DNA of 64,000 nt, from the NCBI RefSeq assembly GCF_003971255.1, contig NZ_CP034660.1, positions 620,001 through 684,000 on the forward strand. Direction: 5' to 3'. This document shows positions 54,589 through 63,454 of this stretch, piece by piece; positions within the stretch are counted from its first letter, which is position 1; the number at the start of each line of letters is the position of its first letter. This DNA comes from Colwellia sp. Arc7-635. Its GTDB lineage: Bacteria; Pseudomonadota; Gammaproteobacteria; Enterobacterales; Alteromonadaceae. Under the pieces are notes generated by a model. The model searched no databases and was not told where the DNA came from. It was given only the letters and a program-made list of their open reading frames with translations. A program made the position numbers and the translations under genes.

Positions 54589-55153
54589 AAATGCCTATTC
54601 GTATAACAACTTATTATGAGGAAATAACCCTTGTTTAAATACGGATTATTTCCTTCTTTTAACTTTATCTTTTCATAACAATACTTAAATACACCAGATA
54701 CTTCAATCAATTAGCGTGACATATTCAAAGCGACTTTACGTGAAAGCAGGAAATTTTCCTTTTTACAGGGAGAAATAAGGAATTCACTTTAACTGTATAG
54801 ATGTACATGCGGGGAGAAATTATTTTTATAAAACAATATTGATTCCTGATATAGCGATATGGACTAACCTTAATTTGTATTTTGTTGATTAATGTCATTA
54901 GAAAACCTAAGTCTGAAAACTTTAGTTAAATGTCAGCAATGCGCACAAAGTGATCGTTAATATTTCAAACGAAAGTGACCATTTTTGCAATTTTTCGACC
55001 GTCAGGTTTGATTAAAACCGATACATTCAAAGTGTCAGGCCGAGTTTGAAGCAAAGTTTGAAGCAATGTAAATAGGCATAACTGGCTACATGTTTAGCCA
55101 GTTGTTTAAGTTGCTTGTTTAAATGCTTTATCTGAACATTCTGTTTTAAATTT
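54589..55153. other. intergenic region right of the cassette array
   Basis: 565 bp with no gene. It has a GGAAATAA / TTATTTCC inverted repeat (about 54629-54660) that may close the cassette region, and a perfect 9-bp stem AACTGGCTA / TAGCCAGTT (about 55080-55103) without a T run. The stretch about 54955-55055 (GTGACCATTTTTGCAATTTT...) resembles ends of insertion sequences but has no partner end that I could find. Confidence 0.35.
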
Positions 55154-55696
55154 TTAGCTATTTTCTATGTTGTATAACACAACATCTAAATCGCCCAGTT
55201 GTGAATCTGAATGCGTATAAGATTTCACATATTTCATGCCCATTTTTTTCATTACCGCAATAGAACCGGCATTATCATGCATGGCAATTGCACTGAATAC
55301 TTTATTATCAGGTTGTTTAGCCAATGCTTGATGAATTTGTATCGCGGCTTCGGATGCATAACCTTTGCCCCAAGTAGATTGTAAAAATCGCCAACCTAAT
55401 TCAATGTCGTGCCAAATGGGCTTGTCGGAGAAAAAATCCATTGGTCGCACTAAAACCCATCCTATATCTTGTTTAGTTTCTGTGATTGACACTTTCCATA
55501 ATCCCCAGCCTTTGACTGGATTTTTGTAAGCGTTATGACGTGGAATAAATTTATCGATGATATCTTCACGTGTCGTCATAACACCGCCATTGATATAACG
55601 CATAACGTCGGGGCTTTGATCAAGTTGAAATAGAAACTCACTGTCAGTTTCATCAATAAGCTGATAGTTAAGGCGGGTTGAATTTTCAATATTCAT
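55154..55696 (-). CDS. GNAT acetyltransferase, RimJ/RimL-like
   Basis: A 180-residue acetyltransferase. The acetyl-CoA region is IELGWRFLQSTWGKGYASEAA (about 97-117), followed by NAGSIAVMKKMGMKYV. It is of the same broad group as 48285-48869, but the two are not close relatives. Substrate unknown. Stand-alone gene. Confidence 0.82.
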   Translation of the reverse strand: MNIENSTRLNYQLIDETDSEFLFQLDQSPDVMRYINGGVMTTREDIIDKFIPRHNAYKNPVKGWGLWKVSITETKQDIGWVLVRPMDFFSDKPIWHDIELGWRFLQSTWGKGYASEAAIQIHQALAKQPDNKVFSAIAMHDNAGSIAVMKKMGMKYVKSYTHSDSQLGDLDVVLYNIENS

Positions 55697-55803
55697 AGGT
55701 GCACCACTTATGTTTAATCGCTAAGCATAATCATATAATAGCGAATTGTATTTAATCGAAACGCAGGGGAAATAGCGCATGATGTATATTTAAAAACAAT
55801 AAC

Positions 55804-55989
55804 TTATGAAGTTAACAAAATAATGAGAAAACTTAAATAATTAAGATGCTTTATCAGGGGATTATTGTATTTTTTATCGAAATTATAGTGTGGGTAATTA
55901 AACAAAGAAAAATACTGAGTAAGTTCAGTTGATCTGTAGTTAAGTTCTTTACAGTAACTGCCGGTTAACTTCTGCGATTTGGTAGACAT
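55804..55989 (-). CDS. possible small protein, unknown
   Basis: A 61-codon frame (MSTKSQKLTGSYCKELN...) that ends in a short hydrophobic helix. It has an unusually good ribosome site (GGGGAGGAG, about 8 nt before ATG), which is the reason to keep it. No family recognised. It lies between two divergent genes. Confidence 0.35.
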   Translation of the reverse strand: MSTKSQKLTGSYCKELNYRSTELTQYFSLFNYPHYNFDKKYNNPLIKHLNYLSFLIILLTS

Positions 55990-56050
55990 CAATAATCTCC
56001 TCCCCTATGATTGCTGGCAAATAATAACAGTCTAATTTATTTGGTAAATT

Positions 56051-58225
56051 ATGAATTTTAAAAAAATAACTTTAAGCTCGGCGGTATTGATGGCTCTATT
56101 TGGTCTTACGGGCTGTGCTGAAGATGCACCAACAGCTTCTTCAGTTGAAAAAGTAGCAAGTACAAGTAATGAAAGCACAATGATAATCTATCCTGAAACA
56201 AAGAAAGGTAGCGTTGTTGATGATTACTTTGGCACTAAAGTTCCGGACGCTTATCGTTGGTTAGAAGACGATATGAGCGCTGAAACAGCAGAGTGGGTTG
56301 CAGCACAAAATAAAACCACACATGACTATTTAGCGCAAATTCCTTACCGTGACAAAATAAAATCACGCCTTGCCGCTTTACTTGATTATGAGAAAGTGGG
56401 TATGCCATTTATTGAGGGCGACTATAGCTACTTCTACAAAAATGATGGCTTACAGAATCAATATGTTTTGTATCGTCAAAAGGGTGATGCACCTGCAGAA
56501 GTGTTTTTAGATCCAAATACGTTTAGTGAAGACGGTACCGTTTCGCTAGCGAATATTGAATTTAGTGAAGACGGCTCATTAGCGGTTTATTTGATTTCTG
56601 AAGGCGGCAGCGATTGGCGTAAAGCACGTATTATTGATACAGAAACTCAAGAAGTACTTGAGTCAGAGCTAGTCGATATTAAATTTAGCGGTTTGTCATG
56701 GGTGGGTAACGAAGGGTTTTATTACTCTAGCTACGATAAGCCTAAAGGCAGTGAATTGTCAGCGAAAACTGATCAACATAAATTGTATTACCATGAGCTA
56801 GGCACTGCTCAATCGGCTGATACGTTAGTATTTGGTGGCATTGAAGCTGAAAAGCATCGTTATGTTAGTGGTGAAGTAACTAAAGATGGCCGCTATTTAT
56901 TAGTGTCAGCAGCTGTTTCTACTTCAGGCAATAAGTTATTTATTAAAGATTTAACTAAAGCTGATTCAGCATTGGTTACCGTTGTAGGTAATACCAACTC
57001 TGACACTAACTTGGTGAGCAGCAAAGGTGATGACTTACTGTTTATTACTAATATGGGCGCGCCTAATAAACGTGTTGTTAAAGTTAATGCTAAACAACCA
57101 TCGGTTGAGAACTGGTTAAATGTTATTCCTGAAACTGAAAATGTTTTATCAGTTTCCACAGGTGGCAAATACTTATTTGCTAAATATATGAAAGATGCCA
57201 CGTCATTGATCCAGCAATATGACTTAAACGGTAAAAAAGTGCGTGATATTGCTTTACCAGAAGTGGGTACCGCTAGTGGCTTTAGTGGTAAAGAATCTCA
57301 AAGTAAACTTTATTATTCATTTAGTAATCAGAAAACCCCTTCAACAACTTTTAGCTTAGACGTTGGAACAGGTGAGTCTGTTGTTCATATGAAATCTAAA
57401 GTTAAATTTGATAGCGACAACTTCGAATCAAAGCAAGTTTTCTATACCTCTAAAGACGGCACTAAAGTACCAATGATCATTACCCATAAGAAAGGTTTAG
57501 TGCTAGATGGTACTAATCCAACCATTCTTTATGGTTACGGTGGTTTTAATGTCAGCTTACAACCACAATTTAGCTCAACACGTGCGGCATGGTTAGAATT
57601 AGGTGGTGTTTATGCTGTTGCTAACTTACGTGGTGGTGGCGAATATGGCAAAAAATGGCACGACGCTGGTACTCAGTTGAAAAAACAAAATGTTTTTGAT
57701 GACTTTATTGCCGCAGCTGAATACCTAATTGCAGAAAAAGTTACTTCTTCAGATAAACTGGCGGTAATGGGCGGCTCTAATGGTGGTTTGCTTGTTGGTG
57801 CGGTAATGACACAACGTCCTGAGCTCTTTAAAGTAGCGCTGCCAGCGGTTGGTGTACTTGATATGCTTCGTTACCATACGTTTACGTCAGGCGCAGGTTG
57901 GGCTTACGACTATGGTAAATCAGATGATAACGCTGAAATGTTTAACTATTTATTAGGCTACTCGCCGGTACATAACGTTAAAGCGGGCACGCATTATCCG
58001 GCAACTATGGTGACAACAGGTGATCATGATGATCGCGTGGTACCTGCACACTCATTTAAGTTTGCTGCTGAGTTACAAGCGAAACAAGCTGGCGCTAATC
58101 CAACATTAATTCGTATTGAAACAGATGCGGGTCATGGTGCGGGTACGCCAATCAGTAAAACCATTGATCAATATGCTGATATTTACGGTTTTACGTTATT
58201 TAATATGGGCGTGAAAGATATCTAA
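56051..58225 (+). CDS. prolyl oligopeptidase (S9A) lipoprotein
   Basis: A 724-residue serine peptidase. It has a lipoprotein signal (lipobox Leu-Thr-Gly-Cys, about residues 19-22), then a beta-propeller (about 80-420) that filters substrates, then the alpha/beta-hydrolase domain. The catalytic triad is seen as Ser in [12 protein letters not shown] (about 577), Asp in DHDDRVVP (about 660) and His in DAGHGAG (about 697). It cuts Pro-containing peptides of up to about 30 residues. The family member is usually periplasmic; the lipid anchor holds it at the envelope. Single gene. Confidence 0.92.
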   Translation: MNFKKITLSSAVLMALFGLTGCAEDAPTASSVEKVASTSNESTMIIYPETKKGSVVDDYFGTKVPDAYRWLEDDMSAETAEWVAAQNKTTHDYLAQIPYRDKIKSRLAALLDYEKVGMPFIEGDYSYFYKNDGLQNQYVLYRQKGDAPAEVFLDPNTFSEDGTVSLANIEFSEDGSLAVYLISEGGSDWRKARIIDTETQEVLESELVDIKFSGLSWVGNEGFYYSSYDKPKGSELSAKTDQHKLYYHELGTAQSADTLVFGGIEAEKHRYVSGEVTKDGRYLLVSAAVSTSGNKLFIKDLTKADSALVTVVGNTNSDTNLVSSKGDDLLFITNMGAPNKRVVKVNAKQPSVENWLNVIPETENVLSVSTGGKYLFAKYMKDATSLIQQYDLNGKKVRDIALPEVGTASGFSGKESQSKLYYSFSNQKTPSTTFSLDVGTGESVVHMKSKVKFDSDNFESKQVFYTSKDGTKVPMIITHKKGLVLDGTNPTILYGYGGFNVSLQPQFSSTRAAWLELGGVYAVANLRGGGEYGKKWHDAGTQLKKQNVFDDFIAAAEYLIAEKVTSSDKLAVMGGSNGGLLVGAVMTQRPELFKVALPAVGVLDMLRYHTFTSGAGWAYDYGKSDDNAEMFNYLLGYSPVHNVKAGTHYPATMVTTGDHDDRVVPAHSFKFAAELQAKQAGANPTLIRIETDAGHGAGTPISKTIDQYADIYGFTLFNMGVKDI

Positions 58226-58302
58226 TTATCGACAAGCTCTGTTAGCTTTATAGCACTGAAGCAATAATTTGTTCAGTGCTATATGCTAATGAAAAAGATG
58301 AG

Positions 58303-58375
58303 ATGTCTCATGAAAAAATCAAGCGAAAGCCACTATGATAGTGGCTTTCTAGTGCGCTAATACTTCATGAGACAT
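58303..58375 (+). terminator. terminator nested in a larger inverted repeat
   Basis: AGCCACTA / TAGTGGCT stem (about 58328-58346) followed by TTCT, set inside a perfect 12-bp inverted repeat ATGTCTCATGAA (58303-58314) / TTCATGAGACAT (58364-58375). Confidence 0.7.
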
Positions 58376-58397
58376 TACTGTTGAACTTTACTTAGCT

Positions 58398-59216
58398 TTA
58401 AGTAGTTTTAACAATCAAGACATCGACCGAAAGTCTCTGTAATATTTTTTCAGCCGTATTACCGACAATTAAGCCTTTTATTCCCGTTCTTCCTACATTG
58501 CCTAAAATAACTAAATCTATTTTTTGTTTTTTAGCCGCAGATGGAATTTCATTGTATGGCAGTCCTGCCGTAATATGCGATGAATACTCTATTGTGCTAC
58601 TTTTTTGCTTAAGGTAATTGACTAATTTCGCTTTGACTTTGTCACCTTGTTTATAAAGCACCTCTTCAGATTCAACAATATCGAGTTCTTGACTGATGCG
58701 TGAAATCGGTATCACTGTCATAAAATGAAGATGGCCATTGATGTTGTTAGCCACTTTTACTGAGACATCAAATACGGCAGAATTAAGGTTAGCTTGTACT
58801 TCATTTTTATTTTCTATATCAAGCGTAGCCATAATATTCATCGCTGGCTTCCAACGTTTATCACTGCAAATCAATAAGTTGGTTTTTCGTAAACCTTTCA
58901 ATAGACTTTTTTCAAATGAAAAGTCAGGTTCTGAACTATGTCTTTTCTGACGAGTGATCGCGATCGTATCGCAGTTGTGATGTGCGGCAATTTCGATAAC
59001 TTTTTCGGCTTTGTTATCACTTTTCACCATTGCAGCATCAATAAGTACGGTATGACAATTTTCGCTTTTATCTGTCGAGAGAACCGTTTCTATCGTTTTG
59101 ATTGCTGATGGCTCAAATACCAAGATATACACGTTATTGGACGATAGTCTAAGTGACTTTTTCAGTAACTCTTTGACATTATCTATATTGTCCACAACCA
59201 CTAATATATTTTTCAT
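58398..59216 (-). CDS. tandem universal stress protein, UspE-like
   Basis: A 272-residue cytoplasmic protein with two Usp domains (about 1-125 and 130-272). The second has an ATP-binding type loop GNVGRTGIKGLIVGNTAEKIL (about 243-263); the first lacks this loop. UspE-type proteins are made in stress or stationary phase; their exact function is not known. Stand-alone gene. Confidence 0.85.
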   Translation of the reverse strand: MKNILVVVDNIDNVKELLKKSLRLSSNNVYILVFEPSAIKTIETVLSTDKSENCHTVLIDAAMVKSDNKAEKVIEIAAHHNCDTIAITRQKRHSSEPDFSFEKSLLKGLRKTNLLICSDKRWKPAMNIMATLDIENKNEVQANLNSAVFDVSVKVANNINGHLHFMTVIPISRISQELDIVESEEVLYKQGDKVKAKLVNYLKQKSSTIEYSSHITAGLPYNEIPSAAKKQKIDLVILGNVGRTGIKGLIVGNTAEKILQRLSVDVLIVKTT

Positions 59217-59557
59217 ATCAACCCCTCTTAGAAATTATATTTCCGTGCAATACGCTATAAGCTATCACTTTAACCTAAAGTATTCAGCTTTGACCTTTTA
59301 TGACGGAGACTATTTTTAGTTTTAGTTTTAGCTTTAATTTAGCTTTAATTTAGCTTTAGTTTAGTTTTAATTTTTATTTACATAACGTTAGGATAAAACT
59401 ATCTTAACGTGAAAAGTAAATTATGCCATAACAGCACTATGGCTATATACTAACTTGCGCATGATTATCGTCATTAAATCGACTATGTTATTTATCAGGC
59501 TACGGTTACTTAATCTTGCTCTGTTAATGAGAAGGATTGACAAAGCATCCTGTTAAG
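59217..59557. other. intergenic region with AT-rich short repeats
   Basis: 341 bp; the only structure seen is the repeat at 59313-59375. Confidence 0.4.
59313..59375 (+). repeat. loose TTTAG/AGCTTTAATTT repeat array
   Basis: Successive TTTTAG units (three) run into AGCTTTAATTT (two or three copies) and further TTTAG units. It resembles the 12-bp array at 5317-5368 in composition. Confidence 0.65.
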
Positions 59558-60514
59558 CTAACCAAAAGCCTGATAGCCCACGGTAATATAAGCTATATAA
59601 AACGATAGCAATAATATTGATTTAAGTTTGCCTATAGCATGACCAAATAATAAAAATAATGCCAACATCAGTGTAACTGCGAGTAATGCCCATTGATCAA
59701 ATGCTGGAAAGCGGCCATCGAAAGGTATCGGTGAAATTAATGACGAAACACCAAGAATTCCGAGAATATTAAAAATATTACTACCAACAACATTACCAAC
59801 GGCTACATCCATGTGCTTTCTCAGCACGGCCATTAAAGAAATGGTAAATTCAGGCAGTGATGTACCTATGGCGACTAATGTCAGTCCGATAAGTGCATCT
59901 GACACGCCCAAACTTGAGGCTATCGTGGTTGCGCCATCGACGAACAGTTGAGCGCCGATGATAAGAAAAGCTAACCCCAGCGATATCGATAATATAACCC
60001 ACCATGTTTTATGAGGCTTTTTATGTAACTCTTTGCCTTCGTTTTTGTGCAGTTGGTGAGAGCTGCTGTTGTGGTGCTTTTCTTTGTAAATGGTATAGCC
60101 GAGATAAGCGAAAAGTGCGCTAATCATCAACAGCCCTGACAGCATTGAGAAAGCCCCAAACAACCCCATTACAACAAGTAAAAGTGTCGCCCCAAGCATA
60201 ACTATAGCGTCCCGTTTAAGTGCTGACTGTTGAAACGATAATGGCGCTATCAAGCCGCAAACACCGATTATAAGACCAATGTTACCGATATTGCTGCCAA
60301 TGATATTGCCCAATGCTATCGACGGATTATTATTTATTACCGCATTAACAGAGACAATTAATTCTGGCATGGAGGTGCCAAAACCGACAATAATTAAGCC
60401 ACTTAAGAATGGTGATACCTTAAGCTTATCGGCCGCCGACATCGCACCTCTTATTAAAAGCTCACCGCCACTGACTAACATCAGAAGCCCAGCGATCACC
60501 ATTATATAATTCAT
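59558..60514 (-). CDS. calcium/sodium antiporter, CaCA family (YrbG-like)
   Basis: A 318-residue membrane protein with about ten helices in two inverted halves. Each half has the ion-binding alpha repeat: VGFGTSMPELIVS (about 43-55) and VAIGTSLPEFTIS (about 211-223). It should exchange Ca2+ or another cation for Na+ or H+. The length fits YrbG. Stand-alone gene, end-on with the Mrp operon. Confidence 0.9.
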   Translation of the reverse strand: MNYIMVIAGLLMLVSGGELLIRGAMSAADKLKVSPFLSGLIIVGFGTSMPELIVSVNAVINNNPSIALGNIIGSNIGNIGLIIGVCGLIAPLSFQQSALKRDAIVMLGATLLLVVMGLFGAFSMLSGLLMISALFAYLGYTIYKEKHHNSSSHQLHKNEGKELHKKPHKTWWVILSISLGLAFLIIGAQLFVDGATTIASSLGVSDALIGLTLVAIGTSLPEFTISLMAVLRKHMDVAVGNVVGSNIFNILGILGVSSLISPIPFDGRFPAFDQWALLAVTLMLALFLLFGHAIGKLKSILLLSFYIAYITVGYQAFG

Positions 60515-60544
60515 TAATTAACCAGTAGAAAATTTTTTTTAGTA

Positions 60545-60906
60545 TATACCCAAACCACTTGAAGATGCAGTTTCAGAGCTAAACTAGGAAATTAGGTCAA
60601 GGCGCAGCACTTGATAATGGTTATTCCTTTATCAAGTGCTGCACAGCTTTTTTGTTCCAGACAAAAGCTAAGTACATACATCCCTGTATGCAGCGCGGAG
60701 CTGGTTTTCTAGCTTAGCTCCCTTCGGGCAAGGCGATAAAGGGTCATCTGTGGCATTATTGATTTCGACAATGGAATAACCATTCTCGGCTCTGGAATCC
60801 TGCTTCGTTCTACCTTCACCATCCATGGTGTCGTCTTCAATCAATGCCTTGGAGCTAACCCTTTTTCGACTTGCACAATCCTGCATCCTCAAGTGGCTTG
60901 GGTATG
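60545..60906. mobile_element. MITE-like element, about 362 bp
   Basis: Bounded by 26-bp near-perfect inverted ends: TATACCCAAACCACTTGAAG at 60545 and, reading inward on the minus strand from 60906, CATACCCAAGCCACTTGAGG. It contains a 14-bp perfect hairpin (GCAGCACTTGATAA / TTATCAAGTGCTGC, 60604-60644), and AATGGTTATTCC / GGAATAACCATT are also inverted. No transposase. The minus strand has an open frame (60668-60982) that I regard as a by-product of this repeat. Confidence 0.7.
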
Positions 60907-60923
60907 TATTTAAATTTACAATA

Positions 60924-61529
60924 ATGGATTGTTTTTTGTATGCTTTGCTGCATTTAACTTCTATAATCATTTTTAAAGTCACCTATAACTTTCCTAAGAC
61001 CTTAATCTTGTTTTTCTTCATGTCATGCCTGCTATCAACGGGCTTTTGGTTTCTACTTGTCGATGGCGAACTTGCTTCGCTACTTGTGGGTGTTTTCTTT
61101 ATTCCTATGAGTATTTTTGTTGCTATAAAGTTATCAGCAAAAACCGACAACGGCGCTCGCGGTTTTCACGTCAAGCTAATGAAAGTGCCTAAATTTATAG
61201 TTTTTTTTCTTTATCAATCAGTAAAGGGAGGAACAGATACCGCACGACGAGTCTTTTCTTTAAATATGAAATTGCAGCCCGAATTTGTTCACTATTCAAT
61301 AAAGCTTTTGCCTGTCGGTTTGCCGATAAATTTATTTATGAATGTGGTGAGTTTATTGCCAGGTTCAGTGAGTGTAATAAGAGCGCCTGATGGTGTATTA
61401 GTACATGTGCTAACCGTCACCAACAGTACTGTAGCCGAGCTCTATCACTGTGAATGTATGGTGAGTGAATTGTTCGGCTTAAAGCAGGCTGAAAAACTCA
61501 GTGACTCATCAACAGAAAGAGTGAATTGA
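60924..61529 (+). CDS. mnhE: Mrp/Mnh cation antiporter subunit E
   Basis: A subunit of the multi-part Na+/H+ or K+/H+ antiporter. Three N-terminal helices lead to the family core KGGTDTARRVFSLNMKLQPEFVHY and SLLPGSVSVI. I choose ATG 60924, 18 bp right of the MITE-like element; the ATG at 61020 would give 169 residues, nearer the family norm (about 160), so the true start is uncertain, and no ribosome site is clear for either. The open frame upstream of 60924 is made by the element. First gene of the operon; its stop overlaps the next ribosome region. Confidence 0.8.
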   Translation: MDCFLYALLHLTSIIIFKVTYNFPKTLILFFFMSCLLSTGFWFLLVDGELASLLVGVFFIPMSIFVAIKLSAKTDNGARGFHVKLMKVPKFIVFFLYQSVKGGTDTARRVFSLNMKLQPEFVHYSIKLLPVGLPINLFMNVVSLLPGSVSVIRAPDGVLVHVLTVTNSTVAELYHCECMVSELFGLKQAEKLSDSSTERVN

Positions 61530-61531
61530 CG

Positions 61532-61828
61532 ATGAATGTTTTTTACATCCTTGTGGTTGTACTTTTATTAGTTTGTTTAATTGTTGGGCTAATTCGGGTG
61601 CTAACAGGGCCTGATAATGCCAACCGCATGTTAGCAGCACAATTGTTCGGCACTATAGGCACGACGATAGTGATTGTTCTGTCGGTATTACAAAACAATG
61701 AATTGATTACCAATGTCGCGTTAGTATTTACCTTATTGGCCTCAATTACCGTAATTGCCTTTTTAAAGCTGGCTGAACAGCCAACTGATGAGACTAATCC
61801 AATGGAGAAAAGTGACTATGATAGCTAA
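61532..61828 (+). CDS. mnhF: Mrp/Mnh antiporter subunit F
   Basis: A 98-residue protein with three helices and the LTGPDNANRMLAAQLFGTIG core typical of MrpF. I use the ATG at 61532, 2 nt after the mnhE stop; a TTG two codons upstream overlaps the stop and is less likely. Confidence 0.88.
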   Translation: MNVFYILVVVLLLVCLIVGLIRVLTGPDNANRMLAAQLFGTIGTTIVIVLSVLQNNELITNVALVFTLLASITVIAFLKLAEQPTDETNPMEKSDYDS

Positions 61829-62138
61829 CATATTTACGGTATTCATGGTCTCGCTTGGTTGCATATTTTTTATTGCTGGAACCTTAGGCTTGTTACGTTT
61901 CCCTGACGTTTTTTGCCGGCTACATGCGCTGACAAAATCAGATAATTTAGGTTTAGGTTTGATCACTATTGGCTTATTGCCTCAGGTTAACAGTGTTTCT
62001 ATGGGCATAAAAATACTCATCGTTTGGGGACTTCTGCTGCTGACTAGCGCAACCAGTTGCCATTTAGTGGCACGACATGAGCGCAGAAGACAGATGATAG
62101 AAGCGGATGTAGCTAACACCGACAAGGGAAAAATATAA
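61818..62138 (+). CDS. mnhG: Mrp/Mnh antiporter subunit G
   Basis: A 106-residue protein with three helices and the family core GTLGLLRFPDVFCRLHALTKSD (about residues 21-42). It overlaps mnhF by 11 bp; an earlier in-frame start at 61788 would lie deeper in mnhF and add 10 hydrophilic residues. Confidence 0.9.
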   Translation: MIANIFTVFMVSLGCIFFIAGTLGLLRFPDVFCRLHALTKSDNLGLGLITIGLLPQVNSVSMGIKILIVWGLLLLTSATSCHLVARHERRRQMIEADVANTDKGKI

Positions 62139-62414
62139 ATGAGTTTTGATCTATGGATTGATATATTTTTATGCTTTTGTGTTTTAGTTATCGCCAGTTC
62201 GATGTTTTTAGTTAAGCAGTCTTTCACTGCTATCGTTTTATTTATCAGTCTTGGCTTGGTTGTTACGCTGTGTTGGATTCAATTAAATGCCATTGATGTG
62301 GCAATTGCTGAGGCCGCTATAGGAGCCGGCTTGACCGGAGCGATGTTACTTGCAGCATGGCGGAAGCTCTCAACAGAAAAATCGGCGAAAAAAAGTCATC
62401 GAGGTGATCTTTGA
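62139..62414 (+). CDS. MbhD-like (DUF4040) subunit of the antiporter
   Basis: A 91-residue protein with three helices, matching the part of MrpA that is a separate protein (MbhD, DUF4040) in hydrogenase-like and some Mrp clusters: DVAIAEAAIGAGLTGAMLLAAW (about 51-72). It begins at once after the mnhG stop and overlaps the next gene by 4 bp. Confidence 0.82.
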   Translation: MSFDLWIDIFLCFCVLVIASSMFLVKQSFTAIVLFISLGLVVTLCWIQLNAIDVAIAEAAIGAGLTGAMLLAAWRKLSTEKSAKKSHRGDL

Positions 62415-63094
62415 AGGCATTTTTGACGAATAATCGTCATATTATCGAAAAAAGCTTAATCACTATTTTCGTTACCATATTCACGGCGTTTTTTATTTAT
62501 GCTCTATTTAGCCAGCCAGTACATAACAATGAGGTGCAAGCGCTAGCCGCTACTCAGCTTGATCAGACAGGGGTCACTAATATTGTCACGGCTGTGCTGT
62601 TAAATTACCGTGCTTACGATACCTTTATCGAATTTGCGGTTTTTTTATGCGTAGCTATTGCGGTATTACCTTACATTTTAGACACGCCAGTATTGGAATT
62701 TAAACTTAAAGAAGAATCACAAATACTGTTAATCGCGAAAGTTTTTATTCCTTTAATTATTGTGATGGCCGGTTATTTACTGTGGATTGGTGCGACGAAA
62801 CCTGGTGGCGCTTTCCAAGCTTCTGCTTTGCTCGCCGGCTGTTTGGTTCTACTTTCTTTGGCCAACGTACAAGTGATTGATTTTACTAAGTTACGCTATC
62901 GCTTGTTAATGTCGGCAGGATTAATTGCCTTTATAGCCGTGGTGTTACTGCTTTATTTTTCGTCACAATCATTTATCAAATTTCCTGTTGAACTCGCCGG
63001 CGCAAGTATTTTAGCCATCGAGTTTTTTGCGACATTCGCCATCGCGTTGATATTATTTTTGTGTTTTGAATCAATTAACAAAGGTCATGCTTAA
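62411..63094 (+). CDS. mnhB: Mrp/Mnh antiporter subunit B
   Basis: A 227-residue protein. The N-terminal helix and NIVTAVLLNYRAYDTFIEFAVFLCVAIAV region (about 57-85, MbhE/MrpB join) and the GATKPGGAFQASALLAG segment (about 127-143) are typical of MrpB with an extra N-terminal MbhE-type part. Start codon TTG at 62411 (TTGA overlap with the gene before). Confidence 0.85.
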   Translation: MKAFLTNNRHIIEKSLITIFVTIFTAFFIYALFSQPVHNNEVQALAATQLDQTGVTNIVTAVLLNYRAYDTFIEFAVFLCVAIAVLPYILDTPVLEFKLKEESQILLIAKVFIPLIIVMAGYLLWIGATKPGGAFQASALLAGCLVLLSLANVQVIDFTKLRYRLLMSAGLIAFIAVVLLLYFSSQSFIKFPVELAGASILAIEFFATFAIALILFLCFESINKGHA

Positions 63095-63453
63095 TGGAGT
63101 TTACACAAACTAATTTATATAGCCTTTGCGCGATTTTATTGTTCGCTATTGGCCTGCTAGGCTTTTTGTTGAACAGTGATTTTATTCGTAAACTCCTGGG
63201 GCTCAATGTTATTGGCATCGCTATTTTTATGTTATTACTTGCTGGTGCTAACATTGATCCAAGTGCGATTGATCCTACTCCTCATGCCATGGTGCTTACG
63301 GGGATTATTGTTGCTGCAGCAGGAACTGCTTTAGGGCTTAACTTAGCCTCTAAAATAGCTAAATTTGCGAGGCTTGTTCAAAAAGAAGAAGCGAGCATGC
63401 CTATTGAGCCAATATCTGACAACGGCTTAAATGAAAGCCAAGGCCAACGTTAG
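63094..63453 (+). CDS. mnhC: Mrp/Mnh antiporter subunit C
   Basis: A 119-residue protein with three helices, similar to NuoK: GLNVIGIAIFMLLLAGANID and DPTPHAMVLTGIIVAAAGTALGLNL (about 60-84). Its ATG overlaps the mnhB stop by one base. Confidence 0.92.
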   Translation: MEFTQTNLYSLCAILLFAIGLLGFLLNSDFIRKLLGLNVIGIAIFMLLLAGANIDPSAIDPTPHAMVLTGIIVAAAGTALGLNLASKIAKFARLVQKEEASMPIEPISDNGLNESQGQR

Positions 63454-63454
63454 C

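Noticed and set aside
54955-55055. Possible insertion-sequence end (GTGACCATTTTTGCAATTTT)
   Set aside because: Resembles ends of some IS families but no matching second end or transposase was found.
60668-60982. Minus-strand 104-codon frame in the MITE-like element
   Set aside because: It follows the repeat, crosses its inverted end and has no ribosome site; a frame created by the element.
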